Source: Lachnospiraceae bacterium AM93-12TA (GTDB lineage: Bacteria; Bacillota; Clostridia; Lachnospirales; Lachnospiraceae). Taken from it: a stretch of 60,099 bases of DNA. Under the pieces are notes generated by a model. The model searched no databases. It had not been told where the DNA came from and saw nothing but the letters and a program-made list of their open reading frames with translations. A program made the position numbers and the translations under genes. The stretch spans positions 1 through 60,099 of the forward strand of contig JAQERH010000019.1 in assembly GCA_027698105.1 (NCBI GenBank), in the 5' to 3' direction. Positions 42,005 to 52,271 of this stretch are shown here, one piece after another (position 1 is the first letter of the stretch; every line of letters starts with the position of its first letter).

Positions 42005-43456
42005 CTACATCTGCTCTCCCGATAACACTGGCTTCGCTCCGTCAGGAATCGGACAGTCGTATCCGCTTTTTGTCTTCTTCTCAAATTCTGTCCTGGCCTC
42101 CGTGAGGAGTTCTGCGTGCTCCATCAGGTCAATGGCAGTTCCCGCCAGCACCTTGCCTGCTGCCAGCAGACCCTTGTGGCCGATAGAAGTAGCTCCGCAG
42201 GAGACGTTCTGCCAGCTGTGGCCGGGAGAATTGGCTGTAAAGCAGGCCACTCTGATCTGGGCAGTCGGCGTATTCCAGCTGACATCTCCCACATCTGTGG
42301 AGCCTGCGCGCATTTTTTCGCTGTAAATATACGGAATCAGGAAGTCGTTCATAGCCTTGGTACCGTGGCAGCTGGCCTCGTCCACAAACTCCTGAACCTC
42401 AAAGCTCTCATCCACCATAGAGCCCGGAAGTCCCTCTGCAGCCAGCTCACAGGAAGCATTTAACTTCTTTGCAAACTCCAGCTCCTCCTCTGTATAAGAA
42501 GGGACTCCTGTCTCAGCGAAATTTTTATAGAGCAGCTGTTCCAGCACCTGATTAGGCACTGTATTGGAGCAGCCGTCAATAAATTTCTTTTTCACCGTTG
42601 TCTCTGTCATCATGGCAGCCGCCTCAGCGATCTGATCAACTCTTGCCTGGAGCTTCATGGCGTCCTTCATCAGTTTGGCCCGCACCATATAAAGCACCTG
42701 CGCCTTAGGCTGAACCACGTTCGGGGACTGGCCGCCCGCATCTGTAATCGAATAGTGGATGCGGCACTCATCGCTCATATGCTCTCTTAAAAACTGAACC
42801 CCGATGTTCATCAGCTCCACCGCGTCAAGAGCAGAACGTCCAAGTTCCGGCGCTCCTGCCGCATGAGACGCAAGACCTGTAAACTGATACTCTGTCTGGA
42901 TACAGGAATTGCAGGTTCCGCTGGTTACCTCGTTGGCTGTGCCCGGATGCCAGGTCAGGGCTGCGTCTAATTCATTAAACACTCCCTCTTTCGCCATAAA
43001 AGCCTTGGACGCCGCTCCCTCCTCGCCTGGGCAGCCATAGAATTTCACAGTTCCGCTTCCTTCTCCCTTCTCTTCCAGGTAGTGCTTCACAGCCAGAGCG
43101 GCAGCCATGGCTCCGGCGCCCAGCATGTTGTGGCCGCAGCCGTGTCCATGACCTCCTGGAACTGTCTCCTTTCGCTCTACAGCCCCAGCCTCCTGGGAAA
43201 GACCTGATAAGGCGTCATACTCTGCCAGAATGCCGATGATTGGTTTTCCGCTTCCATAGGAAGCGATATAAGCTGTCTCAATGCCGCAGACTGGCGTTTC
43301 TACCTGGAAACCTTCTTTTTTTAATACTTCTACATAAAGCTGTGACGACTGATGCTCCATCAGAGAGAGCTCTGCATAACCCCAGATTTTATCAGAAACT
43401 TCTGTCACCAGATCTGCCTTGCTGTCAATATACTCAAGAGCCTCTTTCTTTCCCAT
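42005..43456 (-). CDS. M20-family amidohydrolase (AbgB-like)
   Basis: 483 residues. Metal-binding motifs of the M20/AbgB family: LAEYDALSG, GHGHGCGHNMLGAG (residues about 103-116), YGCPGEEGAASKAFM with the catalytic Glu, and TWHPG. C-terminal VGDVSWNTPTAQI. AbgB is a subunit of the p-aminobenzoyl-glutamate hydrolase; related enzymes cleave N-acyl or peptide amides of amino acids. It follows an amino-acid ABC transporter by 45 bases, so the operon may import and cleave an acylated amino acid or a dipeptide. Confidence 0.88.
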   Translation of the reverse strand: MGKKEALEYIDSKADLVTEVSDKIWGYAELSLMEHQSSQLYVEVLKKEGFQVETPVCGIETAYIASYGSGKPIIGILAEYDALSGLSQEAGAVERKETVPGGHGHGCGHNMLGAGAMAAALAVKHYLEEKGEGSGTVKFYGCPGEEGAASKAFMAKEGVFNELDAALTWHPGTANEVTSGTCNSCIQTEYQFTGLASHAAGAPELGRSALDAVELMNIGVQFLREHMSDECRIHYSITDAGGQSPNVVQPKAQVLYMVRAKLMKDAMKLQARVDQIAEAAAMMTETTVKKKFIDGCSNTVPNQVLEQLLYKNFAETGVPSYTEEELEFAKKLNASCELAAEGLPGSMVDESFEVQEFVDEASCHGTKAMNDFLIPYIYSEKMRAGSTDVGDVSWNTPTAQIRVACFTANSPGHSWQNVSCGATSIGHKGLLAAGKVLAGTAIDLMEHAELLTEARTEFEKKTKSGYDCPIPDGAKPVLSGEQM

Positions 43457-43501
43457 CTGCTCCTCCTAACTATCCGTTTCCTCCCGGATCCCCTTCTGTT
43501 T

Positions 43502-44239
43502 TTAATAAAGTACCTTACCTAAGAATTCCTTTGTTCTTTCATTCTGCGGGTGCTCAAAAATTTCAGACGGCGTGCCCTTCTCCGCAATCACGCCTCCGTC
43601 CATAAAGAATACCCGGTCGGAAACCTCTTTGGCAAATCCCATCTCATGGGTGACAATCACTGTGGTCATTCCTGTATCCACAAGCCCCTTAATTACGTCT
43701 AATACTTCCCCCACCATCTCAGGATCCAGGGCACTTGTCGGCTCATCAAAGAGCATCACCTCCGGCTCCATGGCCAGAGCTCTTACAATGGCAAGTCTCT
43801 GCTTCTGTCCTCCTGACAGCTTTCCAGGGTATTCGTTAAACTTTTCCAGAAGGCCGACCCGGTTTAACAGCTCCCTTGCCATCTCGTCTGCTTCCTTCTG
43901 AGTTTTCTTTTTCAGAAGCACCGGAGACATGGTAATGTTTTTTCCCACGCTCATATTGGGAAATACATTAAAATGCTGGAATACCATCCCCATCTTCTGC
44001 CGGTGCAGATTAATATCTATCTTTTTATCTGTAATATCTGTCCCCTCAAACAGAATCGTTCCTTCATCCGGAACCTCCAGCAGGTTTAAGCACCGAAGAA
44101 ACGTGGATTTTCCTCCTCCGGACGGGCCGATAATGGAAACCACCTCGCCTTTTTCAATATGTTCCGTCACTCCTTTGAGCACATGGAGGGAACCAAACCG
44201 CTTATGTAGATTTTCTACTGTAATAATATTACCGCTCAT
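43502..44239 (-). CDS. Polar amino-acid ABC ATPase (GlnQ-like)
   Basis: 245 residues: Walker [15 protein letters not shown]-loop [12 protein letters not shown], signature [15 protein letters not shown], Walker [13 protein letters not shown] and switch His in [11 protein letters not shown]. The QHFNVFP Q-loop sequence is typical of polar amino-acid importers. Overlaps the permease gene by 11 bases. Confidence 0.93.
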   Translation of the reverse strand: MSGNIITVENLHKRFGSLHVLKGVTEHIEKGEVVSIIGPSGGGKSTFLRCLNLLEVPDEGTILFEGTDITDKKIDINLHRQKMGMVFQHFNVFPNMSVGKNITMSPVLLKKKTQKEADEMARELLNRVGLLEKFNEYPGKLSGGQKQRLAIVRALAMEPEVMLFDEPTSALDPEMVGEVLDVIKGLVDTGMTTVIVTHEMGFAKEVSDRVFFMDGGVIAEKGTPSEIFEHPQNERTKEFLGKVLY

Positions 44240-44912
44240 TTGCGCTCATCCTCCTCTCCATGCAGTAAATGCCCTTGCTCAGGCTGAATGTAACAATAAA
44301 GTAAATGCATCCTACAATAATCAACGGCTCAATGGAAAGATACAGCACTCCTCTCACGGTCTGCCATACAGTCATCAGCTCTCCTACAAAGAAGGTGGAA
44401 GCTAAGGACGTGTCCTTAATCATCATGACAAACTCATTTCCCAGGGCCGGCATAATATTTTTCACTGCCTGAGGCAGAATCACCTTCACCATCGCCTGCC
44501 TCTGGTTCAGCCCCAGAGACCGGGCAGCTTCCATCTGCCCTTTGTCCACTGCCTGAATTCCGGAACGGATAACCTCAGACACATAAGCCGCCGAGTTCAG
44601 GCACAGAGCTACTGTCGCGCACATAACAGGGCTTAAATTCATTTGAGGGAAGGCCATAGGCAACATAAAGTAAAAGAAATACAGCTGCAGCAGCATAGGC
44701 GTTCCTCTGACAATCTCCACATACATTCCAGCCATGGCATTTAACGGCCGAATCTTTGCGATTTTCCAGCTGCTGAGCCGGAGCATCGCCAGCAGAAAGC
44801 CAAGAAGCGTTCCTGCTATGACGATAATTGCGCTCAAAAGAAGGGTAATTCCAAGTCCCTGCATAAAAAGCATCCAGTATTTATCCCAGATATTGATAAT
44901 TTTCTCTAACAA
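44229..44912 (-). CDS. Polar amino-acid ABC permease
   Basis: 227 residues beginning with TTG (AGGAGAG, 6-base spacing). Five-helix HisM/GlnP-type permease with [17 protein letters not shown] and the EAA-loop [21 protein letters not shown] that docks onto the ATPase. Confidence 0.92.
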   Translation of the reverse strand: MLEKIINIWDKYWMLFMQGLGITLLLSAIIVIAGTLLGFLLAMLRLSSWKIAKIRPLNAMAGMYVEIVRGTPMLLQLYFFYFMLPMAFPQMNLSPVMCATVALCLNSAAYVSEVIRSGIQAVDKGQMEAARSLGLNQRQAMVKVILPQAVKNIMPALGNEFVMMIKDTSLASTFFVGELMTVWQTVRGVLYLSIEPLIIVGCIYFIVTFSLSKGIYCMERRMSANER

Positions 44913-44963
44913 AACAATCTCTCCTCAGCTTTTTTTCATTCCATCCACTGACACCGGCCTTAA

Positions 44964-45905
44964 TTAATCCATCTCAATTCCAAGAGCCTTGGCTTTCTTC
45001 TCTGCCTCGTCGTGCCACTGTGTATAGAGTCCCTGCTCCATCACCTCGTCTACTGCTTCGTTCACTACCTCTAACAGAGCTTCCTCTCCCTTCGGAACGC
45101 CTACCACATTACCTTCATCGTCCGTCTCAAACCAGAATCCTGCAAACTGCAGTTCCGGATAATTCTCAATCATCGGTTCTCCTACAGAGGTGGCCACTGC
45201 CACTGCGTCTACCTTGCCAGTCTGAAGCATCATGATTCCGTCGTTTACAGTCGTGATAGTCTCCATCTGGGCATCCGGCAGCTGCTCTGTCACCAGCCCC
45301 TGCTGCAGCGCTCCGTTCTGAGCCGCTACCTTCTTTCCTGCGAAATCCTCCGCTGTCTGGTAGGACTCCACCTGATCTGCCATAACCAGAATTCCCTGGG
45401 TGCTTGGCATATCGCCTCTGTCGTAATCATATCCGTGGGACAGTCCCATATTTTCAGCTCTCTCCTCTGTGTAGGACATACCGGCGATGGCCATATCCAC
45501 AGAACCGGATGTAACTGCCGCCTGGACTGCCGCGAAATCCATCGGCTGAATCTCCAGCTCTACGCCGATCTTATCTGCGATGTACTTGGCCAGCTCGATG
45601 TCACTGCCTACATATTCCACCTTGCCGGAACTGATATCCTTGAATTCAAAGGGAGCAAAATCCGGGCTGGTAGCCATGGTAATCTTTCCTGCTTCCTTAA
45701 TTTTTGCCAGGCGTCCTTCCCCTTCTGAAGATTCTGCCGCCTCGCTTCCCGCTGCCGTACTTCCTGCCTCTGTAGTCACTGCTGTGCTTCCTTCTGTCTT
45801 TCCCTCTGTCTGGCCGCCTTCTCCTGCGGAGCCAGAACATGCAGTCAGGGATGCTGCCGCCATTAAACCTGCCAGTGTAAGTAATGCTGTCTGTTTCATT
45901 TTCAT
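44964..45905 (-). CDS. Polar amino-acid binding lipoprotein
   Basis: 313 residues from ATG 45905 (GGAGG, 8-base spacing). Signal peptide with lipobox LTACSGS, Ala/Thr/Glu-rich linker, then SBP_bac_3 domain: [49 protein letters not shown]. This is the family that binds amino acids such as glutamine or cystine. First gene of the operon under a consensus promoter. Confidence 0.92.
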   Translation of the reverse strand: MKMKQTALLTLAGLMAAASLTACSGSAGEGGQTEGKTEGSTAVTTEAGSTAAGSEAAESSEGEGRLAKIKEAGKITMATSPDFAPFEFKDISSGKVEYVGSDIELAKYIADKIGVELEIQPMDFAAVQAAVTSGSVDMAIAGMSYTEERAENMGLSHGYDYDRGDMPSTQGILVMADQVESYQTAEDFAGKKVAAQNGALQQGLVTEQLPDAQMETITTVNDGIMMLQTGKVDAVAVATSVGEPMIENYPELQFAGFWFETDDEGNVVGVPKGEEALLEVVNEAVDEVMEQGLYTQWHDEAEKKAKALGIEMD

Positions 45906-45972
45906 AATCATATCCTCCTCATATACTTGTGTTTTTATGCATCTTTATGTATATATATGTGTTATGCACTGT

Positions 45973-46001
45973 ATAATACCGCTATTTATGCTATATGTCA
46001 A
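45973..46001 (-). promoter_or_regulatory. Promoter of the amino-acid ABC/M20 operon
   Basis: Minus strand: TTGACA (46001-45996), 17 bases, TATTAT (45978-45973). The leader to the start is about 65 bases and includes two TGCATAA motifs that may be regulator sites. Confidence 0.8.
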
Positions 46002-46044
46002 CAGTTTTTTTGCAAAAATATGTATTTTTATTCATTTGCAGATG

Positions 46045-46090
46045 AAAAAGGGCCGGAAATCCCGAAGTATTCTCCTCTGGATTTCCGGCC
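46045..46090 (-). terminator. Terminator after the MATE gene
   Basis: GGCCGGAAATCC (46051-46062) pairs with GGATTTCCGGCC (46079-46090); TTTTT follows on the minus strand. Confidence 0.85.
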
Positions 46091-46168
46091 TGAACCGTCT
46101 TCGCTAGGCATCCGTTTATAATGGATTCCTTTATTATTTACTTTTTGTCTTCCAGTTCATTCACTTCT

Positions 46169-47536
46169 CTATTCCATTGCTCCTGCTTCTCCAAACTCCC
46201 TCTTCATTGTTTTCAGGCAATGGAAAAATGCCGGGAACAGGAAAATATCAGCAAAAATCCATGCTAACGGACTTCCGAAGCAGGCAGCGATATAACCGAA
46301 GGCAGGAACCAGCACAAGGCCTGCCAGGCCTCTGGCAGCCATCTCAAATACTCCTGCCAGAATGGCAAAGGTACTGTAGCCCATTCCCTGAATCGTAAAG
46401 CGCACCACATTGACAAATACCAATGGAATGTAGAAAGCGCTGTTGACTATTAAAAACATGGAAACCTGTCGGATCGTTTCTGCTTCCCCTGCATCCATAA
46501 ACAGAAGCGCAATCTTACTGCTGAAAAACAAAAGGATCAGAAAAGCGATCACTGCATAGATACAGCCGATAATGGAAGAGCTTTTTAATCCTTCCTTAAT
46601 CCGGTCGAGCTTTCCTGCGCCTACGTTCTGGCCTGCATAGGTGGCCATGGTTCCTCCCAGAGCATCAAAAGGACAGCAGAAAAACAGCGTCACCTTGCTG
46701 CCTGCAGCCACAGCCGCTACGGCCATAGAGCCTAATGTATTGACGGAAGCCTGCAGAATAACACTTCCAATGGCTGTGATGGAATACTGCAGCCCCATAG
46801 GAATTCCCATGCCGCACAGACGCCCCATAATATGCCGATCCATTTTCGTTTCATCCTTCTCCATTTTCAAGATTTCAAAATGCTTCTTCATATAAAGAAG
46901 GCAGAGAAGGCCGGAAACCGCCTGGGAAATCACTGTGGCATAGGCAGCCCCAGCCGGTCCCATCTTTAACACAATGATTGTGAATAAGTCCAGCACAATA
47001 TTTAAGGCAGAAGACAGCAGAAGAAAATACACAGGAGTCTTGCTGTCTCCCAGGGAACGGATAATTCCTGCTGTCATGTTGTAGAGATAGGTAGCTGGAA
47101 TTCCCGCAAAAATAACGAAAATATAGCTGAAGGCCTGATCGATAATGTCCTCCGGTGTCTTCATTAAAATTAAAATCGGACGGCAGAACACACACACAAT
47201 CACAGCCATTACAATAGAAAAAATCAGAGACAGCCAGGCTGCGTTGGCAGTGTATTTTCTAAGTCCGTGGTAATCTCCTGCGCCGAACCGCTGGGCCGCA
47301 GGAATGGCGAAGCCGCTGCATACGCCGATGCAGAATCCGATAATCATAAAATTCAGAGAACCGGTGGAGCCTACAGCTGCCAGAGCCTTCACACCCAGAT
47401 ATTTTCCTACAATAATTGTGTCCACCATGCTGTAAAACTGCTGGAACAGCAGTCCGATCAGCATAGGCAGGGCAAAACCAAAAATCAGCTTAAACGGAGA
47501 GCCTTTTGTCATATCCTTAATTTCATTTTTTGCCAC
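46169..47536 (-). CDS. MATE-family efflux transporter
   Basis: 455 residues starting with GTG (AAGGACGGAAG upstream). Twelve helices in two halves: QQFYSMVDTIIVGKYLGVKALAAVG in the first and a related stretch with VNVVRFTIQGMGYSTFAILAGV in the second (motifs given by position about 28-50 and 360-385). Usually exports cationic drugs or metabolites using sodium or protons. Confidence 0.9.
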   Translation of the reverse strand: MAKNEIKDMTKGSPFKLIFGFALPMLIGLLFQQFYSMVDTIIVGKYLGVKALAAVGSTGSLNFMIIGFCIGVCSGFAIPAAQRFGAGDYHGLRKYTANAAWLSLIFSIVMAVIVCVFCRPILILMKTPEDIIDQAFSYIFVIFAGIPATYLYNMTAGIIRSLGDSKTPVYFLLLSSALNIVLDLFTIIVLKMGPAGAAYATVISQAVSGLLCLLYMKKHFEILKMEKDETKMDRHIMGRLCGMGIPMGLQYSITAIGSVILQASVNTLGSMAVAAVAAGSKVTLFFCCPFDALGGTMATYAGQNVGAGKLDRIKEGLKSSSIIGCIYAVIAFLILLFFSSKIALLFMDAGEAETIRQVSMFLIVNSAFYIPLVFVNVVRFTIQGMGYSTFAILAGVFEMAARGLAGLVLVPAFGYIAACFGSPLAWIFADIFLFPAFFHCLKTMKREFGEAGAME

Positions 47537-47644
47537 GATGTCTTCCGTCCTTTCTTTTATATATGACTGATAAATTTATGTTCTGTTCTTTCACAGCGTT
47601 CATGTCCAGGTATACCATACCGGTACGCTGACTGCCGGCCTGCG

Positions 47645-49267
47645 TTAGCGCATAAACCGAAGCAGAAGACGCCCCATAGGCATACTTCTCAGTTCTTTTT
47701 CATTCACTGCCCCTACAGCAGTCAAAAGCCAGCCGTAAAAAACGGCTCCCAGCCCTGCTGCCGCCAGAAGAGAAATCGCATTGGAAGCTGAAACCCACAG
47801 AATTCCCTGGTAAACCATACGGGCCGCTGCTCCCATAATCACAGAGCAAAACAGCGGAAGCAAAAATGTAGTCCTCACCTCCTGCCTGTAGCCCAGCACC
47901 CGCCCAATGGCAGCCCAGTTCAGAATGCACACTGCCAGGGCAAAGGTAACATTTCCTATTACAAGACCATACACACCCCAGTTCAGCTTTTCTAACATCA
48001 CATAGACAAGAACTCCATGAACTGCCAGAGAAACGGCAGAGTGGGTCACCGATTTTCTCATCTGGTCAATTCCCTGAAGCACAGCGTTTGTAACAGTAGA
48101 CAGGGAAAAGAAAACCACTGCACAGGATCCCAGCATGAGCAGTTCTGCTGTCAGCTGCCTGCTGTCCCCAAACACCAGACGCATCACCGGAGATGACAGG
48201 GCAAACATTCCGGCGGCACAGGGAATGGCTAACAGCATATTGAACTTAATCGTAATGTAAATTTTATCCTTTACCTCCTGGCTGCGCTTCATGACACGGG
48301 AAGCCACAATGCTGGGAATCATGGAGGCTCCAAGCGAGGAGGCCACAGCCACCGGCACATTGGTGAGAAGGCGGTATTTTCCGCCGTAAATTCCCAGAAG
48401 AGACAATCTCTCAGCTTCATTCAGCCCCTTATTTTCCATAATCAGGCCAAACATGGCATTGTCTACGGATCCGCTGAGCTGATAGACAAACTGACTCAGA
48501 ATAATCGGCACAAAGGTCAGAAGCAGAAGTCTCATAATCTCCGGATAGCCCGATGGTTCTGCGGCATTTCCCTCTGACCGCCACAGCCCTCCGGGATTTC
48601 CCCTGGCAACCGCCATCCAGAACATGAGAATCACAAACGCTGCCAGCGCTCCTGCCAGGGTTCCCAAAGTTCCTCCCGCCGCTCCCCAGGAGCTGGGATT
48701 TTCTGTTCCTGCAAACCGGTTCATAAAATCCCAGGAAGCCCAGATACTGACGCCTGCATGAACCAGCTGCTCTGCCACCTGGGATACAGAGGTGGGAACC
48801 ATATTGCCGCGTCCCTGAAAAAAGCCCCGGAACACTCCCATCACAGCAAACACGAGGATTGTCGGAGCCATAACCCTGAGGGGCAGAGCACTTCCAGGGC
48901 TGTTAAAAATCTCCGCCGCTATTCTGTCAGAGCAGATAATGAGAAACAGACTCATCAAACCGCCTGCCATCACTCCCACAAACATTCCGCAGTGGAATAC
49001 CTTTCTGGCGTCCTCCCTTCTGCCCTCCTGCTCCTTCCCGGCGATCAGCTTTGACACTGCCAGGGGCAGACTGTAGGAAGATAAAATCAGGCCTATATTA
49101 TAAATTTCATATGCTGTATTGTAGTATCCGATTCCCTCATCCCCCAGGATTCTGGTCATGGGAATTTTATATAGAAGTCCGATCAGCCGCACTAAAATAC
49201 CTGCCGCCGCCAGAATGCTTCCCTGCAGCAGAAAATTTTCCCCCTGCTGTCTCTGTTTTCGTTCCAT
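47645..49267 (-). CDS. SpoVB/MurJ-like lipid flippase
   Basis: 540 residues, about 14 helices of the MOP superfamily. QGSILAAAGILVRLIGLLYK at the start, GEGIGYYNTAYEIYNIGL-like motif (here DEGIGYYNTAYEIYNIGL) and SVSQVAEQLVHAG are characteristic of SpoVB-type polysaccharide/lipid II flippases. ATG 49267 has AAGGAG. Possible roles are peptidoglycan precursor export in sporulation or exopolysaccharide export. Confidence 0.88.
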   Translation of the reverse strand: MERKQRQQGENFLLQGSILAAAGILVRLIGLLYKIPMTRILGDEGIGYYNTAYEIYNIGLILSSYSLPLAVSKLIAGKEQEGRREDARKVFHCGMFVGVMAGGLMSLFLIICSDRIAAEIFNSPGSALPLRVMAPTILVFAVMGVFRGFFQGRGNMVPTSVSQVAEQLVHAGVSIWASWDFMNRFAGTENPSSWGAAGGTLGTLAGALAAFVILMFWMAVARGNPGGLWRSEGNAAEPSGYPEIMRLLLLTFVPIILSQFVYQLSGSVDNAMFGLIMENKGLNEAERLSLLGIYGGKYRLLTNVPVAVASSLGASMIPSIVASRVMKRSQEVKDKIYITIKFNMLLAIPCAAGMFALSSPVMRLVFGDSRQLTAELLMLGSCAVVFFSLSTVTNAVLQGIDQMRKSVTHSAVSLAVHGVLVYVMLEKLNWGVYGLVIGNVTFALAVCILNWAAIGRVLGYRQEVRTTFLLPLFCSVIMGAAARMVYQGILWVSASNAISLLAAAGLGAVFYGWLLTAVGAVNEKELRSMPMGRLLLRFMR

Positions 49268-49406
49268 AAGACTGTTCTCCTTTGTACACTGTCTTTTTCC
49301 GCTTTCCCTCTGTCATTTTTCGCAGCCAATATTTTACTACATTTTTCAAAAAATTCCTATAGAAGATTTACACAATTAAATCTTTGTAAATATTTGTAAA
49401 TTCTGC

Positions 49407-49465
49407 TTGTCATTTCTTTTCTTTTTCTTTATGATTATCCGGGAAGTGACGCGCCTGTCAGGCGC
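49407..49465 (+). promoter_or_regulatory. Na/Pi cotransporter promoter and leader palindrome
   Basis: TTGTCA (49407-49412), 17 bases, TATGAT (49430-49435). Just after the expected start is a perfect palindrome GCGCCTG-T-CAGGCGC (49451-49465), too tight for an RNA loop and so more likely an operator. Upstream, ATTTGTAAAT-like 10-bp repeats (49383-49402) may bind a regulator. Confidence 0.6.
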
Positions 49466-49504
49466 ACTCCCCTACTTAACTATATTCAGGAGGAAATTTT
49501 AATT

Positions 49505-51142
49505 ATGAATGCATCAGACATACTCGGTCTTCTCGGAGGCCTGGCGCTCTTTCTCTACGGAATGCAGATGATGAGCGCAGGACTGGAAGACGCAGCAGGC
49601 AACCGGATGAAGCAGATCCTGGAACGCCTCACATCCAACCGCTTTCTTGGTGTGGCTGTAGGAGCGGGAATCACTGCAGTGATCCAGTCTTCCTCAGCTA
49701 CCACCGTCATGGTTGTAGGCTTCGTTAACTCAGGAATGATGACATTAAAGCAGGCCGTCTGGATCATTATGGGTGCCAATATCGGTACAACGATTACAGG
49801 ACAGCTGATTGCTCTTGACGTAGGCGCTATCGCCCCGCTCTTTGCCTTTATCGGCGTTGTATTTATTGTTTTTATAAAGAAAGTAGTGTTCCACCATTAC
49901 GGACAGATTATCGCAGGCCTTGGTATTCTCTTTATCGGCATGGAAATGATGAGTTCCTCCATGATGCCTCTGCGCGATTCTGCTTTCTTTGTAGATCTGG
50001 TATCTAATTTCAGCAACCCGTTAATTGGCATTCTGGCCGGAATGATTTTCACCGCCATTATCCAGTCCTCCTCTGCTTCTGTCGGAATCCTGCAGGCTCT
50101 GGCTGTCAGCGGGGTAATCGGACTGCCCACAGCGGTTTATGTACTCTTTGGACAGAATATCGGAACCTGTATCACAGCTGTTCTGGCTTCTATTGGAACC
50201 AGCAGAAGCGCAAAAAGAGCCACTGTAATCCATCTGATGTTCAACGTATTCGGAACGGTTCTGTTTACTATTATCTGTATGGTAACTCCTCTGACTGCTT
50301 TTATGATGTCCGTTGCGTCCGGCAACCCAGCGGCTCAGATTGCAAACATGCATACCTTGTTTAATATTGTAACGACCCTGCTTCTGATGCCATTCGGAAC
50401 TCTGCTTGCAGATTTAGCGGAGAAAATTCTCCCAGAGCAGGAAAACGAAGAGACGGATGTCATGCGTCTGTGCTATATTAAGCCTGACGAAAACTCCAAG
50501 GAGCATCAGATCGGTTCTTCCGCTATTACGATTGCAAATATACGCGGTGAACTGGGCCGTATGGCACAAATGGCAGAGGAGAATGTAATACGCAGCTTTT
50601 CAGCTGTGATAGCTGGAAGCCCTGAAACACTCCCCAAGGTAGAGGAAACAGAAGAGTACATTGACTTCCTGAACAAGGAAATCGCCAAATATATCTCCCA
50701 TACCATCGCCTTTGAGGCAAATGAACGTGATTCCGCCCTGATCAGCGCTTTCTTTAAGATTTCCGGAAATCTGGAACGAATCGGAGACCATGCTATGAAT
50801 ATCTGCGAGTACACCAAGCGGATGGAGGAAAAGAAAATTGCCTTCTCAGACCAGGCCAGGAAGGAAATTTCCCAGATGAAGGACGTCTGCTCTGCGGCAA
50901 TGCATCTCCTTCTTCCTATGGAAGAAATGGATGTGTCTTCTCTCTCCGAGGCAGCTGCCCTGGAGCAAAAGATCGACGATCTGACTCTCATGTTCCGCCA
51001 GAATCAGTTTAAACGGATGCAGAAGGGAATCTGTTCCGATGAAGCCTGCATTCTCTATTCAGAAATGCTGACTGACTTCGAGCGTATCGGTGATCACATT
51101 TTAAATATCGGCCAGGAGCTGGCCCTCTCCTCACCCGAATAA
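49505..51142 (+). CDS. Na/Pi cotransporter family protein with PhoU tail
   Basis: 545 residues. Two inverted membrane halves carry the QSSSA signature repeats: VIQSSSATTVMVVGFVN (about 62) and IIQSSSASVGILQAL (about 190), which line the sodium/phosphate path. The last 200 residues are helical PhoU-like (ERIGDHAMNICEYTK and FERIGDHILNIG). This is the NptA/YjbB type: sodium-dependent phosphate transport with regulatory PhoU domain. AGGAGGAAA before the ATG. Confidence 0.92.
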   Translation: MNASDILGLLGGLALFLYGMQMMSAGLEDAAGNRMKQILERLTSNRFLGVAVGAGITAVIQSSSATTVMVVGFVNSGMMTLKQAVWIIMGANIGTTITGQLIALDVGAIAPLFAFIGVVFIVFIKKVVFHHYGQIIAGLGILFIGMEMMSSSMMPLRDSAFFVDLVSNFSNPLIGILAGMIFTAIIQSSSASVGILQALAVSGVIGLPTAVYVLFGQNIGTCITAVLASIGTSRSAKRATVIHLMFNVFGTVLFTIICMVTPLTAFMMSVASGNPAAQIANMHTLFNIVTTLLLMPFGTLLADLAEKILPEQENEETDVMRLCYIKPDENSKEHQIGSSAITIANIRGELGRMAQMAEENVIRSFSAVIAGSPETLPKVEETEEYIDFLNKEIAKYISHTIAFEANERDSALISAFFKISGNLERIGDHAMNICEYTKRMEEKKIAFSDQARKEISQMKDVCSAAMHLLLPMEEMDVSSLSEAAALEQKIDDLTLMFRQNQFKRMQKGICSDEACILYSEMLTDFERIGDHILNIGQELALSSPE

Positions 51143-51155
51143 ATAGGAAGAGGAA

Positions 51156-51184
51156 TTGATATTTTCCTGATTTTCCTGTATACT
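51156..51184 (+). promoter_or_regulatory. Promoter of the fused-ABC operon
   Basis: TTGATA (51156-51161), 17 bases, TATACT (51179-51184), with a good ribosome site shortly after. Confidence 0.7.
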
Positions 51185-51209
51185 TACGGGGATAAAGGAG
51201 GTAATGATC

Positions 51210-52271
51210 ATGAAAAAATTCAAGTCCGCCGCCTTAGCACTTGCTTTGGCGGCTTCCTTAATTGGCTGCTCTGCCAATAGCTCTGTTCCTGAAGCTTCTA
51301 AAGCTCCTGAAGCATCCTCTGCTGAATCAGAGGAAGCCCAGCCCCGTGCAGCAGAAACTTCCGAGACAGATATACCTGTGAGAATCGGATCCCTAAAGGG
51401 ACCTACCTCTATCGGTCTGGTGCATATGATGGAAGAAAACAGCGAAACGGGCAGCTACGAATTTACTATCGTTCCAGCTGCTGATGAACTGCTGGCTTCC
51501 ATGGTATCTGAAAAGCTGGATATTGCCCTGATTCCCGCTAATGTGGCCAGTGTCCTCTATCAGAAGACAGAAGGGCAGATATCTGTCATTGACATTAACA
51601 CCCTGGGTGTTCTCTCCATTATCTCAGGCGACAGTTCTATCTCTTCCTGGGCAGATCTGGCCGGAAAAACTGTCTATCTGACAGGAAAAGGAACCACTCC
51701 TGACTATGTGCTTCAATATCTGTTAAAAGAAAGAGCCGCTTTGGACGGCTTCTCTCCGGAGGATATTACCCTGGAGTATAAATCAGAGGCAGCTGAAATT
51801 GCAGCTGTTTTAAAAGAAAATCCTGAATCGATAGGCCTTCTGCCGCAGCCTTTTGCCACAGTAGCTATGAGTCAGAATGAGGCTCTGCGGACAGTATTCG
51901 ACCTGACTGCTGAATGGGATAAGCTTCAGACTGAAGGCGGAAGCCGCCTGGTAACCGGCGTCACGGTTGTAAGAAATGACTTTTTGGAAGAGCATCCAGA
52001 GGCAGTGGAAGAATTTTTAATGCAGCATGAAGCATCTGCGAAGCTGGCCCTGGAAGAACCGGACGCTACAGCGGCGCTGATAGTGAAGACTGGAATTATC
52101 GAAAAAGATCCAGTTGCCAAAAAGGCTCTTCCTTCCTGCAGCATCGTCTTTATTAAAGGAAATGAAATGAAGGACGCTCTCTCTGGTTATCTGGAGGTTT
52201 TATTTGAACAGGATCCCAAATCCGTAGGCGGCGCTCTTCCAAATGATGATTTCTACTATGGAGCTGAGTAA
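51210..52271 (+). CDS. SsuA/THI5-type ABC binding lipoprotein
   Basis: 353 residues from ATG 51210 (AAAGGAGG, 8-base spacing). Signal peptide with lipobox LIGCSAN, Ser/Glu linker, then VRIGSLKGPTSIGLVHMMEE and TVYLTGKGTTPDYVLQYLL, as in the NMT1/THI5/SsuA-type substrate-binding proteins for pyrimidine-like, sulfonate or similar compounds. Its stop overlaps the next start in TAATG. Confidence 0.85.
   Translation: MKKFKSAALALALAASLIGCSANSSVPEASKAPEASSAESEEAQPRAAETSETDIPVRIGSLKGPTSIGLVHMMEENSETGSYEFTIVPAADELLASMVSEKLDIALIPANVASVLYQKTEGQISVIDINTLGVLSIISGDSSISSWADLAGKTVYLTGKGTTPDYVLQYLLKERAALDGFSPEDITLEYKSEAAEIAAVLKENPESIGLLPQPFATVAMSQNEALRTVFDLTAEWDKLQTEGGSRLVTGVTVVRNDFLEEHPEAVEEFLMQHEASAKLALEEPDATAALIVKTGIIEKDPVAKKALPSCSIVFIKGNEMKDALSGYLEVLFEQDPKSVGGALPNDDFYYGAE

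Noticed and set aside
45912..45972. ArgR-type box before the amino-acid ABC operon
   Set aside because: TGCATAA motifs occur twice but the full palindromic box is not met; kept only as a note on the promoter.
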